Part shown: piece after piece, positions 34,606-46,468 of the stretch
Layout of the letters: each line of letters starts with the position of its first letter
Numbering within the stretch: the stretch's first letter is position 1
Assembly (NCBI RefSeq): GCF_014773395.1
Contig: NZ_JACXAF010000014.1
Span: 62,001-126,000, forward strand
Source: Neiella litorisoli
Lineage (GTDB): Bacteria > Pseudomonadota > Gammaproteobacteria > Enterobacterales > Neiellaceae
Length of the DNA stretch: 64,000 nt
Reading direction: 5' to 3'
Made by a program: the position numbers and the translations under genes
The notes under the pieces: generated by a model
The model's input: the letters and a program-made list of their open reading frames with translations, nothing else
What the model was told of the DNA's origin: nothing
The model's database searches: none

Positions 34606-37600
34606 ATGCGTTTGTCGACGGACTCTTTTCAAAGCCGCATTGTTTTTTGGATCGCTTTTCCCATTTTGTTGATTGTGGTGATACTCGATGGTATCGAAAT
34701 ATACCTTGAACATCAGCGCCTCAATAAGCAACAGCAAAGCCACCTTGAAGCCATTACGGAAGATGCGGCGCGTCAGCTCAATGATCAATTCCAGCTGGCG
34801 CGGCTAACCACCAAAGCGGTGGTGCGATTTCTCGAACTTCAGGGTACTGAAATCACTGAAGAGCGGATCGATCAGTTACTGTATTGGCAATTGCAGCACA
34901 ACGAGCTGATTTACGGTTCGGCCATTGCCTTTACGCCCAATCGATTGCCCGGCCGAACCCTTTATAGCCCTTATGTCTATCGTGGCGACAATGGCCAAAC
35001 TAAGCGAATCGACATCGCGATTGATGGCTATGACTATCGTGATGGTAGCCATGACTGGTGGACACTGCCGGTGCAGATGGAGCGTGATACTTGGGTCCGG
35101 CCCTATTTTGATGAGGGGGCGGGCAATGCTTTGATGACCACGTTCAGCGCGCCTTTTTATTGGCAAGGCGAAGTGGCAGGCGTCGTCACTGCCGATGTTG
35201 CTCTGAACTCTTTGTCGGCACGTTTGACCCAGCATCATGAGCAACTGCTGATCGTTAATCGTGAAGGGGAGATCTTCCACAGAGACGAAGAACTGCAATT
35301 TTCCGGTGACAAATTAGGGCAATTGCTGGAACGCGATAGTGCCGCTATTGCCGTTGCCAATGGCATGCTCAAAGGCGAGTCTGGCTTTGAGTCAGTTGAG
35401 ATCAACGGCGCGGGCTACTTGATGGCCTATGCACCTGTTGAGGCGATTGATTGGCTGGTGGTGATGACAACGCCAGAACAGGCCTTCTTTGCCGTTGCTA
35501 ATCAGCGTCTGTGGCAAGATTTGCTGGAAGTTATCCTACTCGGATTGATGACGATTGTGCTGGGTGTCTTGATTAGCCGCCGCCTGACGCGGCCACTGGT
35601 GCAATTGCAGGACACGATTAACGAAGTCGCTACCGGTAATTTGACCACTGCGCTGGATGTGGCTGGCCCACGGGAAGTGAAAGCGGTAGTGCGCAGCGTC
35701 AGTAACATGGCTAAATCACTGCGCCTGAAAGACCAAGCGATTCGAACAGAGCGGGCCGAGCGATTTGCTGAGCTGATTGATTCTTTGGGGTATCGGGCCA
35801 TTTATGTGGCATTGGATCAAGCTGGCAAAGTCATTCAAGTTAGCCAATCGGTTGAGCTGATTCTTGGCATAGCGCCATCTGAATTCGCCAATAACTTACT
35901 CCAGCGGGTCGCCGACCAAGCGAGCAATGAAGCCCATCTGCATCACTTACAACTGTTATTGCAAGGGCAATCAGTGGATGACACTGAGCAGCAGGTGACA
36001 TTGCAGCATCGCAATGGCAACAGTGTTCGATTTGATGTCGCCATGCACGGTTGCCATGACAGCAATAACGCGGTCGCGGTGGAGTTACTGTATACCGATG
36101 TCACCGAAAAATTATCAACATCAGAGTGGTATCAGGCGGTTATTGAAACCTCGCCTGATGCCCTGCTATTGGTGAATGAGCAAGGTGATATTACTTACGC
36201 CAATAGCCAGAGTTGCCGCCTGTTTGGTTATCAGTCAGAGGAATTAGTGGGCGAAAAAGTGGAAGTGCTGATCCCCGAGCGTTTTCGCCATCATCATCCG
36301 CAGCAGCGCGGCGGCTTTTTTCAACATCCAGTCACTCGAGAAATGGGAGAGGGGTTGGAGTTGTTTGCAGTGTGCAAGTCCGGTCAGGAATTTCCGGTGG
36401 AAGTGAAACTGAGTTTGTTGCCGCTGACCCAGAAAAAAGAGCGAGTGGCCGTCGCCATCTTGCGTGATGTCACCGAAAAGCGTCAAGCCAAGCAGCGTTT
36501 AGAACAGAGCGAACAACGATTCCGAACCATGGTTGCCAACGTACCGGGGGTGATTTATCGCTGCCTGCTCGATGAGCATTGGACCATGCAATACATCAGC
36601 GACCACATTGAGGATATCTCCGGCTATCCGGCCAGTGATTTTGTCAATAATGCCAAACGCACCTTTGCCAGCATTATTCACCCAGAGGACAGTCCGTTTG
36701 TTGAACTGGAAGTTGAAGACAAAATTAGCCGGCGCGAGCCTTATTCGGTGCAATATCGGATCCTTGACCATAATGGTGTCGAGCGTTGGATCTATGAAAA
36801 AGGTCGAGCCCTGTTTGAAGGGGATAAAGCGGTCTATCTCGATGGCGCGATGAATGAAATCACTGAGCAGAAACTAGCACAACGTAAGCTCAGAGAGTCG
36901 CAGCAGCTGCTTTCCAATATCACCAATTCATTGCCCGGTACTGTGTTCCAGCTGCGAGAAACGGACGAGGGCAAATATCAGTTTACCTTTGTCAGTATTG
37001 GCAGCCTGAGTACCCTTGGCTTGCCGCAAGAACAGTTGATGAAGGGCTTTAACGCCTTTACCAGCATGTTGGCTGCAGACGACCACAATAGTTTGTTGCT
37101 GTCGCTGTCTGAAAGTAAGAGTTACCGGCGCCCTATTTCGTTGAAGATCCAGGTCACCTCGCCCAATGGCCAACGGATTTGGGTGGAATGGACTGCGATG
37201 CCGATTTTCCGCGACGGCGAGGCGGCGGAGTGGAACGGCTACATCCAGAATATTAGTGAAAGGGTGCGAGCAGATGAAGCTCGAGCCCACAGTGAAGCGC
37301 ACTTCAAAGCGCTATTCAGCAACGCCGGCATCGGCATGACCAACATGGACCGTCGCGGCAACTTAATCAATTGCAACGAACGGTTTAGCGAGTTCACAGG
37401 CTACGGTGCCGAGCAACTGAAGCAAATGCACTTGTTAGAGCTGATCCACCCATCTCAGCACAGTGAATGTAGCGGCTTGATTAAGTCGTTATTGGCCGGC
37501 GAGCGGGAGCGAGTCGATGCCCAGTTGCAGTTTGTTACGCTAGAAAACGAAGTGCGTTGGGGTGATATGAGTGTCACTACCTTACCGGCTGAAGATGCCA

Positions 37601-39858
37601 GTGATGCCGTTGCTGTGATGACCGTCGATGACATTACCGAGCAGAAGCTGCTAGCCGAGCAATTGAAGCAAGCCACCGAAGAAGCACATTCGGCAAATCA
37701 GGCCAAAAGCGAATTCCTAGCCAACATGAGCCATGAAATTCGAACGCCGATGAACGCCATTATTGGCATGTCGCACCTGTGCTTGCAGACTGACTTAAAT
37801 GCCAAGCAGCACAACTACGTGCGCAAGATTGATAATGCCGCAACGGCGCTACTCAATATCATCAACGATATTCTGGATTTCTCCAAAATCGAAGCGGGCA
37901 AGTTGGAGCTTGAGATCATCGACTTCAAGCTGGAGGACGTGCTGGAGCGCCTCAGCGATATGTTTGGTCCGCAAGCACAAGATAAAAATATCGAAATCAT
38001 GTTTGAGGTGGCCAATGAAGTGCCCAGCGCCATGCGTGGCGATCCGCTTCGTCTTGGACAAATCCTCACTAATCTATTTAGTAATGCTCTGAAGTTCACC
38101 AAGCACGGTGAAATCATGCTGAAAGTGGCGTTTCTAGCGACCAATGAAGGCAAGCACCAGCTCAAATTTACAGTCCGAGATACCGGTATTGGCATGTCGC
38201 CAGAGCAAACCAACAAACTCTTTCAGAGTTTTAGTCAGGCAGATAGCTCCACCACTCGTAAATATGGCGGCACCGGCTTAGGGCTCGCGATTTGTCGTCG
38301 TCTGTGTCATCTGATGGGCGGCGAGATTTGGGTGGAAAGTCAGCTTGGACGCGGCAGTGACTTTATCTTTACCGCCAACTTTGATGAGTCGGATGGTGTG
38401 ATGCAACGTAGTCAGCCGAGCCAGCAACTACTCAACAAGCGTATTTTGTTGGTTGATGACAATGCCCATACGCTCGAGGTACTCGAAGCCCTTCTGAATA
38501 ATTTCGGCTTTCAGGTGATCTGTGCCAGCAGCGGCCAAGAAGCGCTTGATCAGTATCAGCAAACGGATATCGATTTGGTGTTGCTAGATTGGCAAATGCC
38601 GGGCATGGACGGGGTTCAAGTGGCAGAGCGCATTTTGGCGATGGATACCGAGCAACCGGCTCGCATCATTATGATCACCGCCTATGGCAATGATGAACTT
38701 GATGACCGTTTGCGGGCCTTGAAACTTCATACGGTACTGCATAAACCCATTAGTCCGTCATCACTATTGGACGGCATTATGGAAGCTTTTGGCGAGCGTC
38801 TTGACGAGCCGGGACAGGCGAAAGATCGCAGCAATATCGTTGTTGATCCTGAAGTGCTGGCTAGTAAATCGATTTTGCTGGCTGAAGATAACGTGGTGAA
38901 CCAAGAAGTGGCACTGGAAATTCTGGCGGAGCTAGGCTTTACCAATGTCACGGCCGTTGATAACGGCTTATTAGCGTTAGAGGCGCTTGAAGTTGGCGAC
39001 TATGACTTGGTGCTGATGGACTGCCAAATGCCGGTATTGGATGGCTATGAAGCCACTCGGCAAATTCGCAAGCGTGACTACTGGCAAAAACTACCGGTTT
39101 TGGCGATGACGGCCAATGCCATGGCTGGCGATCGGGAAAAGTGCCTAGAGGCGGGCATGGATGATCACATCACTAAGCCTATCGATGTCGGCCAATTACA
39201 AAATGCCTTGCTCCATTGGTTACAAATCTCCGGTACTGCCGGACCGCGAACCGCCGAGCAGAGTAGCTGGCCGTCACATCCCGAATTAAATGTTGATTTG
39301 GCGCTACAGCGAGTTCAGGGCAGCGTCAAAATATATCGCAAATTGCTGCTACGCTTTGTCGAGCATCATGCCGGTTTTGCTAATGAATTTAAGAACTTAA
39401 TTGACCGTAAACAACTGGCAGAAGCAGAGCGGTTTGCTCATACCTTTAAAGGCTTGAGTGGCAGCATTGGTTGTGAAGCATTGCAGCAATTGGCCGCGGA
39501 GCTGGAACAGCTTGTAGCGAACGACCCGCAAGCCGCGGCTGACGCTATTGCGCCAATCGCCTCGTTGACCACTAGTGTCTGTCAGGCCATTGCCAGCTGG
39601 CAGCAAGAACAGATCGCACAGGATGCGCCAACACTATCTATAGCAACAACAACGGCAGTGCCGCCGCAAGCCGAATTGCAGCGTTTGCTCGTGCTGTTGG
39701 CAGACAGCGATGCCGATGCGGTTGATATGGCGGAGAACTTAGCCGAGCAATATCCGAATTCGGGTTGGCGCGAGTTAATTGAGCTTATCCATAGTTACGA
39801 TTTTGAAGCGGCAGAGCAGCTGCTCAAGGACACATTTCAGTTGGCAGTTGATGAGTGA
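34606..39858 (+). CDS. Giant hybrid sensor histidine kinase (Cache, HAMP, PAS x5, two REC, Hpt)
   Basis: This 1750-residue inner-membrane kinase starts at ATG 34606; open codons upstream overlap the previous gene. Order: TM helix (about 12-34), periplasmic double-Cache-type sensor ([40 protein letters not shown]), TM helix (about 305-325), HAMP, then about five PAS domains starting near 385, 507, 637, 768 and 900. HisKA follows with MSHEIRTP (His1043), then HATPase with [13 protein letters not shown] and [13 protein letters not shown]1 has VDDNAHTL and Asp near 1328; REC2 has AEDNVVNQE and Asp near 1471; Hpt has [12 protein letters not shown] (His near 1612). The signal is unknown. An HD-GYP regulator gene follows after 35 bp and is the likely output. 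Confidence 0.95.
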   Translation: MRLSTDSFQSRIVFWIAFPILLIVVILDGIEIYLEHQRLNKQQQSHLEAITEDAARQLNDQFQLARLTTKAVVRFLELQGTEITEERIDQLLYWQLQHNELIYGSAIAFTPNRLPGRTLYSPYVYRGDNGQTKRIDIAIDGYDYRDGSHDWWTLPVQMERDTWVRPYFDEGAGNALMTTFSAPFYWQGEVAGVVTADVALNSLSARLTQHHEQLLIVNREGEIFHRDEELQFSGDKLGQLLERDSAAIAVANGMLKGESGFESVEINGAGYLMAYAPVEAIDWLVVMTTPEQAFFAVANQRLWQDLLEVILLGLMTIVLGVLISRRLTRPLVQLQDTINEVATGNLTTALDVAGPREVKAVVRSVSNMAKSLRLKDQAIRTERAERFAELIDSLGYRAIYVALDQAGKVIQVSQSVELILGIAPSEFANNLLQRVADQASNEAHLHHLQLLLQGQSVDDTEQQVTLQHRNGNSVRFDVAMHGCHDSNNAVAVELLYTDVTEKLSTSEWYQAVIETSPDALLLVNEQGDITYANSQSCRLFGYQSEELVGEKVEVLIPERFRHHHPQQRGGFFQHPVTREMGEGLELFAVCKSGQEFPVEVKLSLLPLTQKKERVAVAILRDVTEKRQAKQRLEQSEQRFRTMVANVPGVIYRCLLDEHWTMQYISDHIEDISGYPASDFVNNAKRTFASIIHPEDSPFVELEVEDKISRREPYSVQYRILDHNGVERWIYEKGRALFEGDKAVYLDGAMNEITEQKLAQRKLRESQQLLSNITNSLPGTVFQLRETDEGKYQFTFVSIGSLSTLGLPQEQLMKGFNAFTSMLAADDHNSLLLSLSESKSYRRPISLKIQVTSPNGQRIWVEWTAMPIFRDGEAAEWNGYIQNISERVRADEARAHSEAHFKALFSNAGIGMTNMDRRGNLINCNERFSEFTGYGAEQLKQMHLLELIHPSQHSECSGLIKSLLAGERERVDAQLQFVTLENEVRWGDMSVTTLPAEDASDAVAVMTVDDITEQKLLAEQLKQATEEAHSANQAKSEFLANMSHEIRTPMNAIIGMSHLCLQTDLNAKQHNYVRKIDNAATALLNIINDILDFSKIEAGKLELEIIDFKLEDVLERLSDMFGPQAQDKNIEIMFEVANEVPSAMRGDPLRLGQILTNLFSNALKFTKHGEIMLKVAFLATNEGKHQLKFTVRDTGIGMSPEQTNKLFQSFSQADSSTTRKYGGTGLGLAICRRLCHLMGGEIWVESQLGRGSDFIFTANFDESDGVMQRSQPSQQLLNKRILLVDDNAHTLEVLEALLNNFGFQVICASSGQEALDQYQQTDIDLVLLDWQMPGMDGVQVAERILAMDTEQPARIIMITAYGNDELDDRLRALKLHTVLHKPISPSSLLDGIMEAFGERLDEPGQAKDRSNIVVDPEVLASKSILLAEDNVVNQEVALEILAELGFTNVTAVDNGLLALEALEVGDYDLVLMDCQMPVLDGYEATRQIRKRDYWQKLPVLAMTANAMAGDREKCLEAGMDDHITKPIDVGQLQNALLHWLQISGTAGPRTAEQSSWPSHPELNVDLALQRVQGSVKIYRKLLLRFVEHHAGFANEFKNLIDRKQLAEAERFAHTFKGLSGSIGCEALQQLAAELEQLVANDPQAAADAIAPIASLTTSVCQAIASWQQEQIAQDAPTLSIATTTAVPPQAELQRLLVLLADSDADAVDMAENLAEQYPNSGWRELIELIHSYDFEAAEQLLKDTFQLAVDE

Positions 39859-39893
39859 ATCTGACTGCTAATGATGAAAGCCAGGAGAAAGGC

Positions 39894-40972
39894 ATGAGTG
39901 AAGTGACAAAGCAGACCGTATTAGTGGTCGATGACACGCCAGAAAACCTTGACGTTCTCGCGGGTATTCTGAAAAAAATTACAAGATTCGTGTTGCAACC
40001 AACGGAATGAAGGCGCTTAAGCTTGCCGACAATGCATCTCCACCAGATATTATCCTGCTCGATATTATGATGCCTGAAATGGACGGCTACGAAGTTTGCC
40101 AGGAATTGAAAAAGAACCCCAGAACAGCGCGTATTCCGGTCATTTTCGTCACCGCTAAAGGTGATGTCGCGGATGAAACACGTGGCTTCGAGCTGGGGGC
40201 TGTCGATTACATTACCAAGCCGGTTAGTCCGCCTCTGGTACTGGCGCGAGTGAAAACTCATCTGGCGCTATATGATCAAGAACGTTATCTCGATGCATTG
40301 GTGGCTGAGCGTACCAAAGCCCTTGAGAGTACTCGGCTGCAGATCATTCGTCGCTTGGGTCGGGCTGCTGAGTTTAAGGATAATGAAACGGGTATGCATG
40401 TTGTTCGCATGAGTCACTATTCCCGTATCATTGCCGAAGCCATGGGCATGCCAGAAGACTATTGTGATCTGATATTGCAAAGTGCACCAATGCACGACAT
40501 TGGTAAAATTGGCATTCCGGACAGCATTTTATTGAAACCTGGTCGGCTCACTGATGAAGAGTGGGTGACCATGCGAAAACACCCTGAGATTGGTTCGTTG
40601 ATCATTGGTGACCATGATTCAGAATTGCTGAAAATGGCCAAGATTATTGCCCAGAATCATCATGAAAAATTCGACGGCAGTGGCTATCCCAACGGCCTTG
40701 CTGGAACTGATATTCCCATTGAAGCACGGATTGTTGCCATTGCGGATGTGTTCGATGCCTTGACCACCGAGCGGCCTTACAAAAAAGCATGGACGGTCGA
40801 AAAAGCGGTCAGCGTGATCCAGCAAGATGCCGGCTCTCACTTTGATCCAGAGCTGGTTGAGATCTTCGTACAGGAGCTACCTAAGGTATTAGAGATCAAA
40901 GAAAAATATGCTGAGACAGTGGAGTCCATTGATGATCAGCTTGAGCGGGTCGTGATCACCGAAGGCAACTAG
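39894..40972 (+). pseudogene. HD-GYP response regulator (cyclic-di-GMP phosphodiesterase type), apparent frameshift
   Basis: ATG 39894 begins a receiver domain (QTVLVVDDTPENLDVLAGIL) that runs into TGA 113 bases later. Inserting one A in the A7 run at 39972-39978 restores LKKNYKIRVATNGMKALKLA and an intact 359-residue protein. The receiver phospho-Asp is in IILLDIMMPEMDG; the HD-GYP domain shows HDIGKIGIPDSIL and HHEKFDGSGYPNGL, the motifs of cyclic-di-GMP phosphodiesterases. As written, only the part from ATG 40007, lacking the first receiver strand and its acidic pocket, could be made. The cause may be a sequencing error, a real mutation, or slippage on A7. Partner of the hybrid kinase upstream. 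Confidence 0.85.
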
Positions 40973-41014
40973 CACCATTTGTTGGATGCATCGGATCACC
41001 CGTACTGCAAACAA

Positions 41015-41040
41015 AAAAGCCAACCTCGCGGTTGGCTTTT
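41015..41040. terminator. Bidirectional rho-independent terminator
   Basis: AAAAGCCAACC (41015-41025) pairs with GGTTGGCTTTT (41030-41040) around TCGC. The A-run on one side and T-run on the other allow it to serve both the HD-GYP gene and the converging ppa gene. Confidence 0.9.
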
Positions 41041-41065
41041 GGCATTCTTGGGCAAGCTTGGCTAA

Positions 41066-41599
41066 TTAAGCGTCAGCTTGATAGCGCTTGGCGCTTTCCA
41101 GAATTTCTTGGCGAGCAGCTGCGGCATCTGCCCAGTTCTCAACCTTAACCCACTTACCAGGCTCCAGCGCTTTGTAGTTTTCAAAGAAGTGCTGGATTTG
41201 GTTTTTCAGCAGATCAGAGACGTCATCAATGTCTTTGATGTCATCGTAATCTTTGCTCATCTTGGTGTGTGGTACGGCGATGATCTTGGCATCTTCACCC
41301 GACTCATCGGTCATGTTCAACACGCCAACTGGGCGGCAGCGGATCACTGAACCTGGCAGCAATGGATGCGGCGTCGGAACCAACACATCAACCGGATCGC
41401 CGTCTAAAGACAAGGTTTTGTTCACGTAGCCATAGTTGGCTGGGTAGAACATTGGCGCAGTCATCAGGCGATCAACAAAAATAGCGCCTGTGTCTTTGTC
41501 TACTTCATATTTGATTGGGTCAGCGTTGGCTGGGATCTCAATGATGACATAGATGTCATCAGGCAGCTCTTTGCCAGCAGGTACGTCATTCAGACTCAT
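41066..41599 (-). CDS. ppa: Inorganic pyrophosphatase
   Basis: This 177-residue family I enzyme hydrolyses pyrophosphate to phosphate. Residues: [20 protein letters not shown], then [20 protein letters not shown] with the signature DGDPVDVLV (three metal-binding aspartates), and [12 protein letters not shown]. Length is normal. It converges on the HD-GYP gene across a bidirectional terminator and is followed upstream by fbp in the same orientation, 98 bp apart. Confidence 0.97.
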   Translation of the reverse strand: MSLNDVPAGKELPDDIYVIIEIPANADPIKYEVDKDTGAIFVDRLMTAPMFYPANYGYVNKTLSLDGDPVDVLVPTPHPLLPGSVIRCRPVGVLNMTDESGEDAKIIAVPHTKMSKDYDDIKDIDDVSDLLKNQIQHFFENYKALEPGKWVKVENWADAAAARQEILESAKRYQADA

Positions 41600-41697
41600 G
41601 TGTGGCTTCCTTCACGTCAAAGTTGGATCAGTTTTCGTCGCAGCATTATAGCCGCGACGACTCTGAATACCAGCCAACTGATGCCAAAAGCGACAGA

Positions 41698-42711
41698 TTA
41701 ATCGGCGTACTCGCTCATAAACTCTTCAGCTTTGCGGATCATGTCAGGCGATCCAACAAAGAAAGGTTCGCGCTGGTGCAGTTCGGTAGGCTCAATGTCC
41801 ATGATCCGGCGGCTACCATCAGAAGCAATCCCGCCAGCTTGCTCGGCGATAAAGGCAATCGGGTTACACTCATACAGCAGGCGCAGCTTACCTTTCGGGG
41901 CCGACTCGGTTGTTGGGTAAATATAGATGCCACCTTTGAGCAGGTTGCGGTGGAAGTCTGATACCAATGAACCGATATAACGAGAGGTATAAGGGCGATT
42001 GGTCTCGGCATCGCGTTCCTGGCAATACTTAATGTATTTTTTCACGCCGTTAGGGAATTTGATGTAGTTTCCTTCGTTAATCGAATAGATGTTACCGGTT
42101 TCTGGCATTCGTAAATTTGGATGCGATAAGGCAAATACACCCAGAGTCGGATCGTAGGTAAAACCGTTAACGCCATTACCTGTGGTGTACACCAACATGG
42201 TTGATGAGCCGTAAATGACATAACCGGCAGCAACTTGATTGTGGCCTGGTTGCAGGAAGTCGGCAGCGGTGACTGGGGTGCCGGCTGGCGTGACTCGACG
42301 GAAAATCGAGAAAATGGTGCCCACAGAAACGTTCACATCGATGTTTGATGAGCCGTCGAGAGGGTCCATCAGCACCACGTATTTGGCATTTTTGCTGCGC
42401 TCATCATCAAAGATAACAAACTCATCTTCTTCTTCTGAGGCGATGCCACAAACTTCACCGCGAGCACTTAATGCTGCTTTGAATTTGTCGTTGGCAAATA
42501 CATCTAACTTTTGCTGGGCTTCACCCTGAACATTTTCGATACCTGCAGCGCCGATAATATCGGGCGATAGGCCGGCTCGATTGATTTCACGGTTAACGAT
42601 TTTTGCGGCTAATCGAATGGCGCTGATCAGCGAAGAAAGTTCGCCGGTTGCATGGGGGAATGCGTGTTGTTGCTGAACAATGAACTCGCCCAGCGTAGTC
42701 ATGCCTGCCAT
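41698..42711 (-). CDS. fbp: Class I fructose-1,6-bisphosphatase
   Basis: This 337-residue gluconeogenic enzyme begins [21 protein letters not shown] choose ATG 42711 because AAGGAG sits 9 bases upstream; longer frames to 42747 would precede the ribosome-binding sequence. Key segments: [33 protein letters not shown] (metal-binding Asp and Glu), [20 protein letters not shown] and [20 protein letters not shown], as in E. coli Fbp. It is divergent from mpl, with about 240 bp of AT-rich DNA between them holding both promoters. Confidence 0.96.
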   Translation of the reverse strand: MAGMTTLGEFIVQQQHAFPHATGELSSLISAIRLAAKIVNREINRAGLSPDIIGAAGIENVQGEAQQKLDVFANDKFKAALSARGEVCGIASEEEDEFVIFDDERSKNAKYVVLMDPLDGSSNIDVNVSVGTIFSIFRRVTPAGTPVTAADFLQPGHNQVAAGYVIYGSSTMLVYTTGNGVNGFTYDPTLGVFALSHPNLRMPETGNIYSINEGNYIKFPNGVKKYIKYCQERDAETNRPYTSRYIGSLVSDFHRNLLKGGIYIYPTTESAPKGKLRLLYECNPIAFIAEQAGGIASDGSRRIMDIEPTELHQREPFFVGSPDMIRKAEEFMSEYAD

Positions 42712-42953
42712 AGCTGACATCTCCTTGTTAGTGTAAAGGTTATTCATGCCACAGGCTGAATTTTTTTTACAGTTAAAATGAAAAAAAATTACACATTTTG
42801 GCCGTTTGTTGAACGGGTGCTCGAATTTGAGCGGTTTGCCGCTTGGTCAGCCGGGCTTGTTTCGGTGTTGTTGTCTGCGGTGCTTTGTTAAACTACAGCG
42901 TTATCCGTTAGATGTGGCGCCGTTGCGCTGCGATTTCATGAGTTTTCTTCACT

Positions 42954-44312
42954 ATGCACCTGCATATTCTTGGTATCTGTGGCACGTTTATGGGCGGAGT
43001 CGCGGCGCTGGCCAAGGCGCTGGGACACAAAGTGACTGGCTCCGATGCCAATGTCTACCCGCCAATGTCGACCCAGCTCGAAGCGCTGGGGATTGAACTA
43101 ACCCAAGGCTATGATCCTGAGCAGCTCAATCCTAAGCCCGATCTGGTGGTGATTGGTAATGCCATGTCACGGGGAAACCCTGCCGTTGAGGCCGTTCTTG
43201 AGCAACGTATTCCGTTTATGTCTGGGCCGGAGTGGCTGCATCGTTATTTGTTGCAAGACCGCTGGGTGCTGGCTGTTGCTGGCACCCATGGTAAAACCAC
43301 CACATCGAGCATGTTGGCGTGGATTTTAGACTACGCCGGAATGGCGCCGGGCTTCTTGATTGGCGGCATTCCACAGAACTTCGGTGTTTCTGCTCGGTTG
43401 GGAGAAACGCCGTTTTTCGTGGTAGAAGCAGATGAATATGATTCGGCGTTTTTTGATAAGCGCTCCAAGTTTGTTCATTACCACCCGCGCACCTTGATAC
43501 TCAACAACCTCGAATTTGACCATGCCGACATCTTTGATGATTTAGCGGCCATCGAGCGTCAATTTCATCATTTGATTCGCACCGTGCCGGGCCAAGGGCG
43601 CATCCTCTACCCGAGCAACGAGCCAGCGTTAAGCCGAGTGTTGGAGCAAGGCTGTTGGAGCGAAACCGAAACGGTGGGCGAAGCCCAAGACTGGCAATAT
43701 CGCTTAGAGCAAGCTGATGGCTCGGCATTCAGCGTGGCTTATCAGGGGCAATGGTTTCCGCCATTGAAGTGGGATCTGCTCGGAGAACACAACGTCAGCA
43801 ATGCGGTGATGGCTATTGCCGCGGCTCGTCATGTTGGTGTTACGCCGGAAGTGAGCTTGGCGGCGTTAGCGAACTATGTAAACACCAAGCGTCGTCTAGA
43901 GTTGCGCGGTGAAGTGGCCGGTATCCGAGTGTACGATGATTTCGCCCATCACCCCACTGCAATTAAGACCACGGTTGCTGGCTTGGCGAATCATATTGAT
44001 GATGGCCGTTTGATTGCGGTATTGGAGCCTCGCTCAAACACCATGAAAATGGGCGTTCATCAGCAAACACTGGCGGCTAGCCTGCAGCAGGCTGACGTTG
44101 TTGCTTTATTCCAGCCGCCTGGGATCGAATGGTCGGTTGATGCCGTACTAGCTGAGCAAAAGCAAGGTTTGGTTGCTGATGATGTTGACGCGCTGGTGGC
44201 GCAACTTGTGGCACTGGCTAAGCCTAGCGATCACTTGCTGGTGATGAGCAATGGTGGCTTTGGTGGCATTCATGGCAAGTTACTGGCGGCACTAGAGGAA
44301 CGATTCGGATGA
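42954..44312 (+). CDS. mpl: UDP-N-acetylmuramate:L-alanyl-gamma-D-glutamyl-meso-diaminopimelate ligase
   Basis: This 452-residue cytoplasmic Mur-ligase-family enzyme re-attaches recycled murein tripeptide to UDP-MurNAc. The sequence [20 protein letters not shown] and [14 protein letters not shown] are typical of Mpl. ATP site [14 protein letters not shown] lies near residue 112, and [19 protein letters not shown] and [15 protein letters not shown] (with the Mur-ligase HHP) follow. It overlaps ubiX by 4 bases. Together with anmK at 60.4 kb it indicates active peptidoglycan recycling. Confidence 0.96.
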   Translation: MHLHILGICGTFMGGVAALAKALGHKVTGSDANVYPPMSTQLEALGIELTQGYDPEQLNPKPDLVVIGNAMSRGNPAVEAVLEQRIPFMSGPEWLHRYLLQDRWVLAVAGTHGKTTTSSMLAWILDYAGMAPGFLIGGIPQNFGVSARLGETPFFVVEADEYDSAFFDKRSKFVHYHPRTLILNNLEFDHADIFDDLAAIERQFHHLIRTVPGQGRILYPSNEPALSRVLEQGCWSETETVGEAQDWQYRLEQADGSAFSVAYQGQWFPPLKWDLLGEHNVSNAVMAIAAARHVGVTPEVSLAALANYVNTKRRLELRGEVAGIRVYDDFAHHPTAIKTTVAGLANHIDDGRLIAVLEPRSNTMKMGVHQQTLAASLQQADVVALFQPPGIEWSVDAVLAEQKQGLVADDVDALVAQLVALAKPSDHLLVMSNGGFGGIHGKLLAALEERFG

Positions 44313-44926
44313 GTTTTGATGGTCAAGTTACCGTCGCCTTGACTGGCGCATCGGGGGCACCTTATGCACTGCGTTTGCTGCAGTGTTTGCTGGCTGCTAA
44401 TCGGCAAGTGTTTGTGTTGATGTCGAGCGCTGCCAGAGTGGTTCTGGCAACCGAAAACGATTTAAAAATCCCCGCCGCTCCGGATCTCGCAAGTCAATTT
44501 CTCACTGACTATTTTTCGGCAAAACCAGAGCAGCTTCAGGTGTTTGGCAGAGAGCAGTGGTTTTCGCCGGTGGCGTCAGGCTCGGCTGCGCCCAAGCAAA
44601 TGGTGGTGTGCCCTTGTTCAACCGGTTCGTTGGCGGCGATTGCCACCGGCATGAGTGACAACCTTATTGAACGAGCCGCCGATGTGGTGATTAAAGAGCG
44701 CGGCCAGCTTATTTTAGTGCCTCGCGAGACGCCGTTTTCCGCCATTCATCTGGAGCACATGTTGTCGTTGGCTAAACTTGGCGTGACCATCATGCCAGCA
44801 GCGCCGGGCTTTTATCAGCAGCCGCAGTCGATTGACGATTTGGTCGACTTTATTGTCGCAAGGCTGCTCGACCATTTACAGATCCCGCAAGACCTGATGC
44901 CGCGGTGGGGCTATCAACACGGCTGA
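44309..44926 (+). CDS. ubiX: Flavin prenyltransferase UbiX
   Basis: This 205-residue enzyme makes prenylated FMN, the cofactor for UbiD decarboxylase in ubiquinone synthesis. Seen are [20 protein letters not shown], the [23 protein letters not shown]-binding segment, [20 protein letters not shown] and the conserved [17 protein letters not shown]. The ATG overlaps the mpl stop. UbiD is not in the window. Confidence 0.95.
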   Translation: MSFDGQVTVALTGASGAPYALRLLQCLLAANRQVFVLMSSAARVVLATENDLKIPAAPDLASQFLTDYFSAKPEQLQVFGREQWFSPVASGSAAPKQMVVCPCSTGSLAAIATGMSDNLIERAADVVIKERGQLILVPRETPFSAIHLEHMLSLAKLGVTIMPAAPGFYQQPQSIDDLVDFIVARLLDHLQIPQDLMPRWGYQHG

Positions 44927-44974
44927 TGCCTGCGTCTCGCGAACAAATTTAAGGCTTAACAAGAGCAAAACAAA

Positions 44975-45505
44975 ATGATTGAACACAAAGTAGAGCAAAT
45001 GATTAGTGCTGAAGCATTACAACAGCGAGTGAAAGAACTCGGTGATGAGATCAGCACTTACTACGCCGGCAGTGAACACCTGATCTTGGTCGGACTGCTG
45101 CGTGGCTCAGTGATTTTTATGGCCGATCTGGCGCGCGCAATTGACCAACCGGTAACGCTCGATTTCATGACCGTATCCAGTTATGGCAATGCCATGAGCT
45201 CGACTCGAGATGTCAAAGTGCTCAAAGATCTCGATGAAGACATTGAAGGCGCCGATGTGCTGTTGATCGAAGATATTGTCGACTCCGGTCATACCTTGAG
45301 TAAGGTGCTGGCGATGTTGGCATTGCGCAACCCGCGTTCGTTAAAGATCTGCACCCTGCTCGATAAGCCGTCTGGTCGAGAAGTTGATGTGGCCGCCAAA
45401 TGGGTCGGCTTTGAAGTGCCAGATACCTTCGTGGTGGGCTATGGCATTGACTACAGCCAGCGTTATCGCAACCTGCCGTATCTTGGCAAAGTTGTCCCCG
45501 TTTAA
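44975..45505 (+). CDS. hpt: Hypoxanthine phosphoribosyltransferase
   Basis: This 176-residue purine-salvage enzyme converts hypoxanthine (and guanine to a lesser extent) with PRPP to IMP. The PRPP-binding loop is [20 protein letters not shown], with [20 protein letters not shown] (cis-peptide loop), [18 protein letters not shown] (flexible loop) and [20 protein letters not shown], as in E. coli Hpt. Length is normal. Confidence 0.96.
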   Translation: MIEHKVEQMISAEALQQRVKELGDEISTYYAGSEHLILVGLLRGSVIFMADLARAIDQPVTLDFMTVSSYGNAMSSTRDVKVLKDLDEDIEGADVLLIEDIVDSGHTLSKVLAMLALRNPRSLKICTLLDKPSGREVDVAAKWVGFEVPDTFVVGYGIDYSQRYRNLPYLGKVVPV

Positions 45506-45544
45506 CATCACTTATCAGTCATCATTGGATTAGCTAGTCGCTCT

Positions 45545-46468
45545 ATGAATGCAATTGAAATCAGAGGGTTAACCAAAACCTATAGTAATGGTGTGGAAGC
45601 CCTCAAGGGCATTGATTTGACCGTCCAACAAGGTGATTTCTACGCCTTGTTAGGCCCCAATGGTGCGGGCAAGTCGACCACCATTGGTATCTTAAGCTCA
45701 CTGGTCACCAAGTCATCCGGCTCGGTATCGGTATTCGGCCACAGCATTGATAACGCGCTAGAGCAAGCCAAGAGCTGCATTGGCTTGGTGCCGCAAGAGT
45801 TCAATTTCAATCAGTTTGAAACCTTGCTGCAGATTGTGGTGAATCAGGCTGGATATTACGGTGTGCCGCGCAAAGAAGCGTTGCAACGTGCAGAAAAATA
45901 CCTGACTCAGCTGGAGCTGTGGGAAAAGCGCAACCACCGAGCGCGGGAGTTATCTGGCGGCATGAAGCGCCGTCTGATGATCGCACGGGCGTTGATGCAC
46001 GAACCACAAATGCTGATCCTAGATGAGCCCACGGCAGGGGTGGATATTGAAATTCGCCGCGGTATGTGGGACTTCCTACGGGAAATCAATCAGCAAGGCA
46101 AAACCATTATCCTGACGACTCATTATCTGGAAGAAGCCGAGTTGTTGTGCCGCAATATCGGCATCATCAACAAAGGCCAAATCGTCGCCAATACCAGCAT
46201 GAAGGATTTGCTGGCCACCCTGAATGTTGAAACCTTTGTCCTCGATTTATCGGCTGCGGCAGACTCGATCACGCTCAGTGGTTTCGACTGGCGGCAAGTC
46301 GATGGCAGCTCGATTGAAGTTGATGTGGCGAAAGAAAAGGGCATGAACCCTGTTTTTGCGCAACTGGATGAACAAGGTATTCAGGTATTGAGTATGCGCA
46401 ACAAGGCTAATCGATTAGAGGAATTGTTTGTTGCCATGATGGATTCCGCAGGGGAGAAAACGGCATGA
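45545..46468 (+). CDS. ABC exporter ATP-binding protein (YadG type)
   Basis: This 307-residue ATPase has Walker A LGPNGAGKSTT (about 37-47), signature LSGGMKRR (about 138-145) and Walker B MLILDEPTAGVDIEIR, followed by LTTHYLEEAELLC. The C-terminal extension (about 215-307) is typical of DrrA/YadG-like exporters. It pairs with the permease at 46465, with a 4-base overlap. The position after hpt matches the hpt-yadG-yadH arrangement seen in enterobacteria and relatives. Substrate is unknown for the family. Confidence 0.92.
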   Translation: MNAIEIRGLTKTYSNGVEALKGIDLTVQQGDFYALLGPNGAGKSTTIGILSSLVTKSSGSVSVFGHSIDNALEQAKSCIGLVPQEFNFNQFETLLQIVVNQAGYYGVPRKEALQRAEKYLTQLELWEKRNHRARELSGGMKRRLMIARALMHEPQMLILDEPTAGVDIEIRRGMWDFLREINQQGKTIILTTHYLEEAELLCRNIGIINKGQIVANTSMKDLLATLNVETFVLDLSAAADSITLSGFDWRQVDGSSIEVDVAKEKGMNPVFAQLDEQGIQVLSMRNKANRLEELFVAMMDSAGEKTA

